Shown here piece by piece: positions 43,138 to 46,044 of a DNA stretch of 46,044 nucleotides. Below the pieces are notes generated by a model, which was not told where the DNA came from, did not search any database, and saw only the letters and a list, made by a program, of their open reading frames with translations. The DNA is from Polyangiaceae bacterium. Lineage in GTDB: Bacteria; Myxococcota_A; Polyangia; Polyangiales; Polyangiaceae. The first letter of the stretch is position 1. Every line of letters begins with the position of its first letter. The stretch spans positions 1 to 46,044 of the forward strand of contig JALHPN010000045.1 of NCBI GenBank assembly GCA_022842465.1. Reading direction: 5' to 3'. The position numbers and the translations under genes are program-made.

Positions 43138-44118
43138 TCAGGGGCGCGCGCTCGACTTGCCGAACGCGCGCTCGATCGCCTCGGCGATCCCGCCGCCCGT
43201 CGCGATCGTCTTCGTGCAGACGTCGGTGGCGGCACGCTTCACCTCGTCGGGAGCCTGGCCCATGGCGAAGGAGCGGCCGGCGGCCTGGAGCATGGGCAGA
43301 TCGTTCAGCCAGTCGCCGACGCAGACCGTCTCGGCCATCGAGTAGCCGTAGTGCTCGGCGATCCATGCGAGCGCGGTCGCCTTCGTACCGCCGGCCGCGC
43401 GCGCGACCATCCCCCAGTGCTCGCCTTCGCGGCGAAAGGGGAACATCGCGACCTGCATCTGGTCGCCTCCGTCCCGCTCGATGTCGGCCACCGTGCGGCC
43501 GACGCTCGCTTCGCGGCCGAGGGCGACGACGGCGGTCATGCCGTCCTTCGAGTCCCAGAGCTCGTGGTCCGTCACGCGATACGAGAAGCGCAGGTCCGTC
43601 GACCACGTGCGGACGTACGGGAGGAAGTCGGCTCCGCGCTCGTCGTGGACGATGGCGTCCTCCGCGAAGAGGAACGCGACGAGGTCGTTCCGCGCGAGGC
43701 TCGCTCGGAGGCGACTCGCCGCGCGCCCGCGGATGCCGCGATGGTGCAGCGTCGCGTCGCCTTCGACGCGGACGATGTGGCTGCCGTCGGCGCATCCGAC
43801 GGGGCCGTCGATGCCGAGGAGCTCCGCGCTCGGGCGCGTGCCCGAGTACAGGCGACCGGTGCAGATCGTCACGCGAATCCCGCGCTTCAGCGCCTTCCGG
43901 ATCGCGACGACGTCCTCTTCCTTCGCCTCGCCGTTGTGGTCGAGGAGCGTCCCGTCGAGGTCGATCGCGAGGAGCTTGTAAGGCCCGTCATCCCCGCGCG
44001 TGCGGGGCTCCTGATGTGCGACGGCCCCGCGTGCCGCGCCTTTGGGGAGCGCGGCAGCAGGGCCGACCTTCGCGGCAGCGCCGGTCTTCTTGTCCGACCT
44101 CTCGCTGCGACGTTGCAT
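43138..44118 (-). CDS. Cof-type HAD phosphatase
   Basis: The 326-residue cytoplasmic enzyme belongs to the HAD superfamily with a type IIB (Cof) cap. Motif I is DLDGTLL (catalytic Asp53 and Asp55), motif II is the Thr in TICTGR, and motif IV is GDWLNDLPML. The substrate, probably a phosphorylated sugar or nucleotide, cannot be deduced. A basic, low-complexity N-terminal extension of about 45 residues precedes the domain, and its start at ATG 44118 is uncertain because the extension has no family support. It lies 17 bases after rpmA, where obgE is found in many bacteria, and 49 bases before feoA. Confidence 0.9.
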   Translation of the reverse strand: MQRRSERSDKKTGAAAKVGPAAALPKGAARGAVAHQEPRTRGDDGPYKLLAIDLDGTLLDHNGEAKEEDVVAIRKALKRGIRVTICTGRLYSGTRPSAELLGIDGPVGCADGSHIVRVEGDATLHHRGIRGRAASRLRASLARNDLVAFLFAEDAIVHDERGADFLPYVRTWSTDLRFSYRVTDHELWDSKDGMTAVVALGREASVGRTVADIERDGGDQMQVAMFPFRREGEHWGMVARAAGGTKATALAWIAEHYGYSMAETVCVGDWLNDLPMLQAAGRSFAMGQAPDEVKRAATDVCTKTIATGGGIAEAIERAFGKSSARP

Positions 44119-44135
44119 CTGGAGACGGCTTCCTC

Positions 44136-44399
44136 TCAGGAAGCGGAAGCGGGATAGACGGAGACCTTCTGCTTGTCCTTCGTCTTCCACTCGTACGTCA
44201 CGACGCCGTCGACGAGGGCGAAGAGCGTGAAGTCCGAGCCCTTCCCGACGCCCTTGCCGGGCGAGATCGTCTCGCCGACCTGACGGATGATGATGTTGCC
44301 GGCACGGACGACCTCGCCGCCGTACACCTTCACGCCACGACGCTGCGCGTTCGAATCGCGACCGTTGCGCGTGCTGCCTGCGCCTTTTTTGTGAGCCAT
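44136..44399 (-). CDS. rpmA: 50S ribosomal protein L27
   Basis: The 87-residue protein sits at the peptidyl-transferase centre of the large subunit. It has the hallmark N-terminus [15 protein letters not shown], then [19 protein letters not shown] and the conserved turn [18 protein letters not shown]. No N-terminal processing extension of the Firmicutes type is present. It follows rplU by 39 bases, the normal bacterial order. Confidence 0.98.
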   Translation of the reverse strand: MAHKKGAGSTRNGRDSNAQRRGVKVYGGEVVRAGNIIIRQVGETISPGKGVGKGSDFTLFALVDGVVTYEWKTKDKQKVSVYPASAS

Positions 44400-44438
44400 G
44401 GTAGCGGTCCTTCTCTGTTCGTTCTGGGGCGTGAGGGC

Positions 44439-44750
44439 TCAGCCCGTGATGCCGGTGATCTCGAGCGCCGTGAACGGCTGCCGGTGACCCGTCTTGCGAC
44501 GGTAGTTCTTCCGGCGGCGGAACTTGAAGATGATGATCTTCGGGCCGCGATCCTGGGCGACGATCTTCGCCTCGACCTTCGCGCCACCGACCACCGGCTG
44601 GCCGACCTTCACGCCTTCGCCGGCGCCGACGAGGAGCACCTCGCCGAGGGTGACCGTGTCGCCGACGTTGCCCGGGAGCTTCTCGACCCGGAGCCGGTCG
44701 CCCTGCGCGACCCGATACTGCTTTCCGCCCGTTTTGATGACCGCGTACAT
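44439..44750 (-). CDS. rplU: 50S ribosomal protein L21
   Basis: The 103-residue protein binds 23S rRNA in the large subunit. Family signs are [18 protein letters not shown] at the start, the central [15 protein letters not shown], and the basic C-terminal loop [20 protein letters not shown]. The ribosome site GGGAG is eight bases before ATG 44750. It heads the series rplU-rpmA-HAD-feoA-feoB and has its own strong promoter and a structured leader. Confidence 0.98.
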   Translation of the reverse strand: MYAVIKTGGKQYRVAQGDRLRVEKLPGNVGDTVTLGEVLLVGAGEGVKVGQPVVGGAKVEAKIVAQDRGPKIIIFKFRRRKNYRRKTGHRQPFTALEITGITG

Positions 44751-44864
44751 ACGTGAGACTCCCTCTTGAGGGGCCGCGCTGTCCTAGCTCCTCTACAAGC
44801 GAGGGGTAGGACCCGCACGGCGGGGTAGACTCGCCTCAGGCACCGCGGCGCCTGGGACGAGGGA
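44751..44864 (-). promoter_or_regulatory. Structured leader of rplU-rpmA
   Basis: About 114 bases lie between the predicted start and rplU. Within them CCCGC-ACG-GCGGG (44812-44824) forms a perfect hairpin, and on the minus strand CCTA with CCCTC can pair with GAGG and TAGG near 44790-44810. The leader might mediate feedback control by a ribosomal protein, but no specific leader family is recognised. Confidence 0.35.
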
Positions 44865-44870
44865 CGCGGG

Positions 44871-44898
44871 AGTATATGCGCGGGTGGTCGTTTGTAAA
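44871..44898 (-). promoter_or_regulatory. Strong sigma-70 type promoter of rplU
   Basis: On the minus strand TTTACA (44898-44893) and TATACT (44876-44871) are separated by 16 bases; each box matches its consensus at five of six positions. The start would be near 44864. Confidence 0.7.
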
Positions 44899-45054
44899 GC
44901 CACAAGGTGGGACCCTTCGTAGGTGAGCGATTTCGAAGGTTTGAGGTCTTCCGTGGGGACGGCCGCCCGCGCGCGACGCCTGGCTTCTGCGATCCGCTCC
45001 TCTTGTGCATACTCATTGCACCGCACGGCGGCCTCACCTCCACCGAGGAGCTCC
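44899..45054. other. Divergent intergenic region upstream of lipoprotein
   Basis: No gene is recognised. The short inverted repeat GTGCA-TACTCAT-TGCAC lies near 45006-45022 and could be an operator for the lipoprotein gene; its promoter is not clear. Confidence 0.4.
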
Positions 45055-45696
45055 ATGGATCATCGCTTCGTCCTCCTAGCCGTCCTCGCGCTCGGGTGTA
45101 CCTCCGTCGCGGCGGTCTCGTGCAGCGCGCCCGACCCGGGGGCGATCACGTTCGCGGAGAGGGTCGGCGCGCCGCTCCAGCCGAGCGGCCCCGGGGGCAG
45201 CACGAGCAGCAGCGGCGACGGCGGCGGACCGGCGCCCGACGGAGGCGCGAGCTCGGGCGCGCCGGACCCCGTCTTCGGGACGACGGCGTTCGCGTACCAG
45301 AACCCCGGCCTCGTCGCGAACGGCGCCAACGTCGCGCACGCAGGCACCGTGGTCGGGAAGAACTGCGTCCAGGCGTCGTGTCACGCGCCCGGCAGCCCGA
45401 AGGTCTGGCTCATCGGCGGCACGGTCTTCGACGGCCCCGCGAGCACGACGACCGTGGCGCAGGCGGAGGTCCGCGTCGTCGACGCGACGGGGAGGGAGCT
45501 CGCGAAGGCCTACACGGACCCGAACGGGAACTTCTGGCTCGAGAAGGGCGCTCTCCCCGACATCCCGGCCAACGCGAAGGCCGGTGTCCGGACCGCGACG
45601 GCCGTGCAGCGCATGGGCGCCGGGATCACCGGGCCGACGGTGGGGTGCAACAACACGGGCTGCCACGTCGACGGGAACAAGCTCTGGGTGAAGTGA
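45055..45696 (+). CDS. Predicted lipoprotein with two CX4CH motifs
   Basis: The 213-residue product has a lipoprotein-type signal (Cys15 or Cys23), a Gly/Ser/Pro linker (about 40-72), and two cysteine motifs with His: CVQASCH (104-110) and CNNTGCH (198-204). Both have four residues between the Cys, one variant of c-type haem sites besides CxxCH. Between them is a beta-rich segment (TVAQAEVRVVDATGRELAKAY) like carboxypeptidase-regulatory domains. It may bind haem in the envelope, but this is not proven by sequence. GAGGAG lies before ATG 45055. It ends four bases from the convergent tamB-like gene. Confidence 0.82.
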   Translation: MDHRFVLLAVLALGCTSVAAVSCSAPDPGAITFAERVGAPLQPSGPGGSTSSSGDGGGPAPDGGASSGAPDPVFGTTAFAYQNPGLVANGANVAHAGTVVGKNCVQASCHAPGSPKVWLIGGTVFDGPASTTTVAQAEVRVVDATGRELAKAYTDPNGNFWLEKGALPDIPANAKAGVRTATAVQRMGAGITGPTVGCNNTGCHVDGNKLWVK

Positions 45697-45700
45697 GCCG

Positions 45701-46044
45701 TCAGTACCGGTAGCGGTAGAGCACGTCGAGGATCGTCGTGCTCGCGTCGCCGCGCGTCGCCGCGAGCGACCATCGAGGGAGGAACTGCCAGTCGAACGTG
45801 ACGAGCGCGCGGTCCGGCTGGATGATGGACTGGGCGCCGAGGACGTAGCCGACCGTGACGCCGACCCGGCCGCGCCGGACGTTCACCTCCGGCCGGGATT
45901 GCTGCTGGAACTGCGTCGAGGCGACGTTCGCCTTGATCTCGAGCTCGCCGCCGGCCAGCTGGTCGAGCGCGCGATTGAGCCCGGGCGCGACCACGCCGCC
46001 CGCGACGCCGGAGGCGCGGGCGCCGGCGCCGCCCTGGCTGCCTG
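45701..46044 (-). CDS. C-terminus of TamB-like translocation/assembly protein
   Basis: This partial gene encodes the last 114 residues of a TamB (DUF490-type) protein; the rest lies past the window end. The closing pattern (ALVTFDWQFLPRWSLAATRGD, TTILDVLYRYRY) is the typical C-terminal strand set of TamB, which ends in an aromatic residue and bridges the inner and outer membrane in moving lipids or proteins. It is open at the 5' side with no start in view. It is convergent with the lipoprotein gene. Confidence 0.85.
   Translation of the reverse strand, partial: GSQGGAGARASGVAGGVVAPGLNRALDQLAGGELEIKANVASTQFQQQSRPEVNVRRGRVGVTVGYVLGAQSIIQPDRALVTFDWQFLPRWSLAATRGDASTTILDVLYRYRY

Noticed and set aside
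44793..45056. Minus-strand frame of 87 codons upstream of rplU
   Set aside because: It covers the rplU promoter and leader, has no family likeness, and lacks a convincing ribosome site.

Overview
The window is chromosomal DNA from a very GC-rich Gram-negative bacterium, most likely a myxobacterium of the Polyangiales (Labilithrix-like). This is inferred from gene content and not from a marker-gene comparison: many lipoproteins, Hanks-type Ser/Thr kinases (one fused to an AAA and TPR-like module), PAS-rich hybrid kinases, cysteine-rich secreted proteins, a TamB tail, and house-keeping genes of bacterial type. I see no insertion sequence, prophage, CRISPR array or rRNA. Because third codon positions are nearly all G or C, long open frames occur opposite most real genes, and these were discarded.

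Layout. 1-3050 (minus): a TPR-type membrane protein, a lipoprotein and a Ser/Thr kinase cut by the window edge. 3191-6196 (plus): a TerB-like protein and an unusual membrane protein that joins an AsmA-like stalk to a GT51 peptidoglycan glycosyltransferase. 6197-6815 (minus): tRNA-Arg(ACG) followed within a few bases by tadA, whose product deaminates that tRNA. 6816-7434 has no protein gene but holds a sigma-54-like element, several perfect stem-loops, a pyrimidine tract and two terminator-like hairpins. 7435-9789: a PDZ-thioredoxin protein and a CoxE-type VWA protein. 9806-14184: ApbE, an M20 peptidase, a small membrane protein and a GAF protein fused to a degenerate PTS enzyme I N-terminal region. 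14313-18255 (plus): an SCP2-like protein, a response regulator with a histone H1-like tail, two c-type cytochrome genes and an acyl-CoA dehydrogenase. 18262-22879 (minus): a triple-PAS hybrid histidine kinase, a lipoprotein and a coupled pair of unknown genes. 23125-25325: groES-groEL under a promoter and a CIRCE operator, ending in a terminator. 25600-30375 (plus): a Cys-rich lipoprotein, RecD2, a small membrane protein and a polysaccharide deacetylase. 30356-37253: a second sensor kinase, an unknown protein divergent from it, a GspC-like PDZ lipoprotein, a transglutaminase-like lipoprotein, a large lipoprotein and a methyltransferase. 37241-44898 (minus): a tightly packed series rplU-rpmA-HAD phosphatase-feoA-feoB-Ser/Thr kinase. 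45055-46044: a lipoprotein with two CX4CH motifs and the C-terminus of TamB.

How genes work together. The clearest functional units are tRNA-Arg(ACG) with tadA (wobble inosine), groES-groEL with CIRCE (HrcA-controlled chaperonin), feoA-feoB (ferrous iron uptake), rplU-rpmA (ribosome) and the overlapping cytochrome pair. The most unusual items are the tRNA/editing-enzyme pairing, the possible structured transcript at 7001-7366, the H1-tailed response regulator, the enzyme I-like protein that lacks its active histidine, and the AsmA-GT51 fusion.
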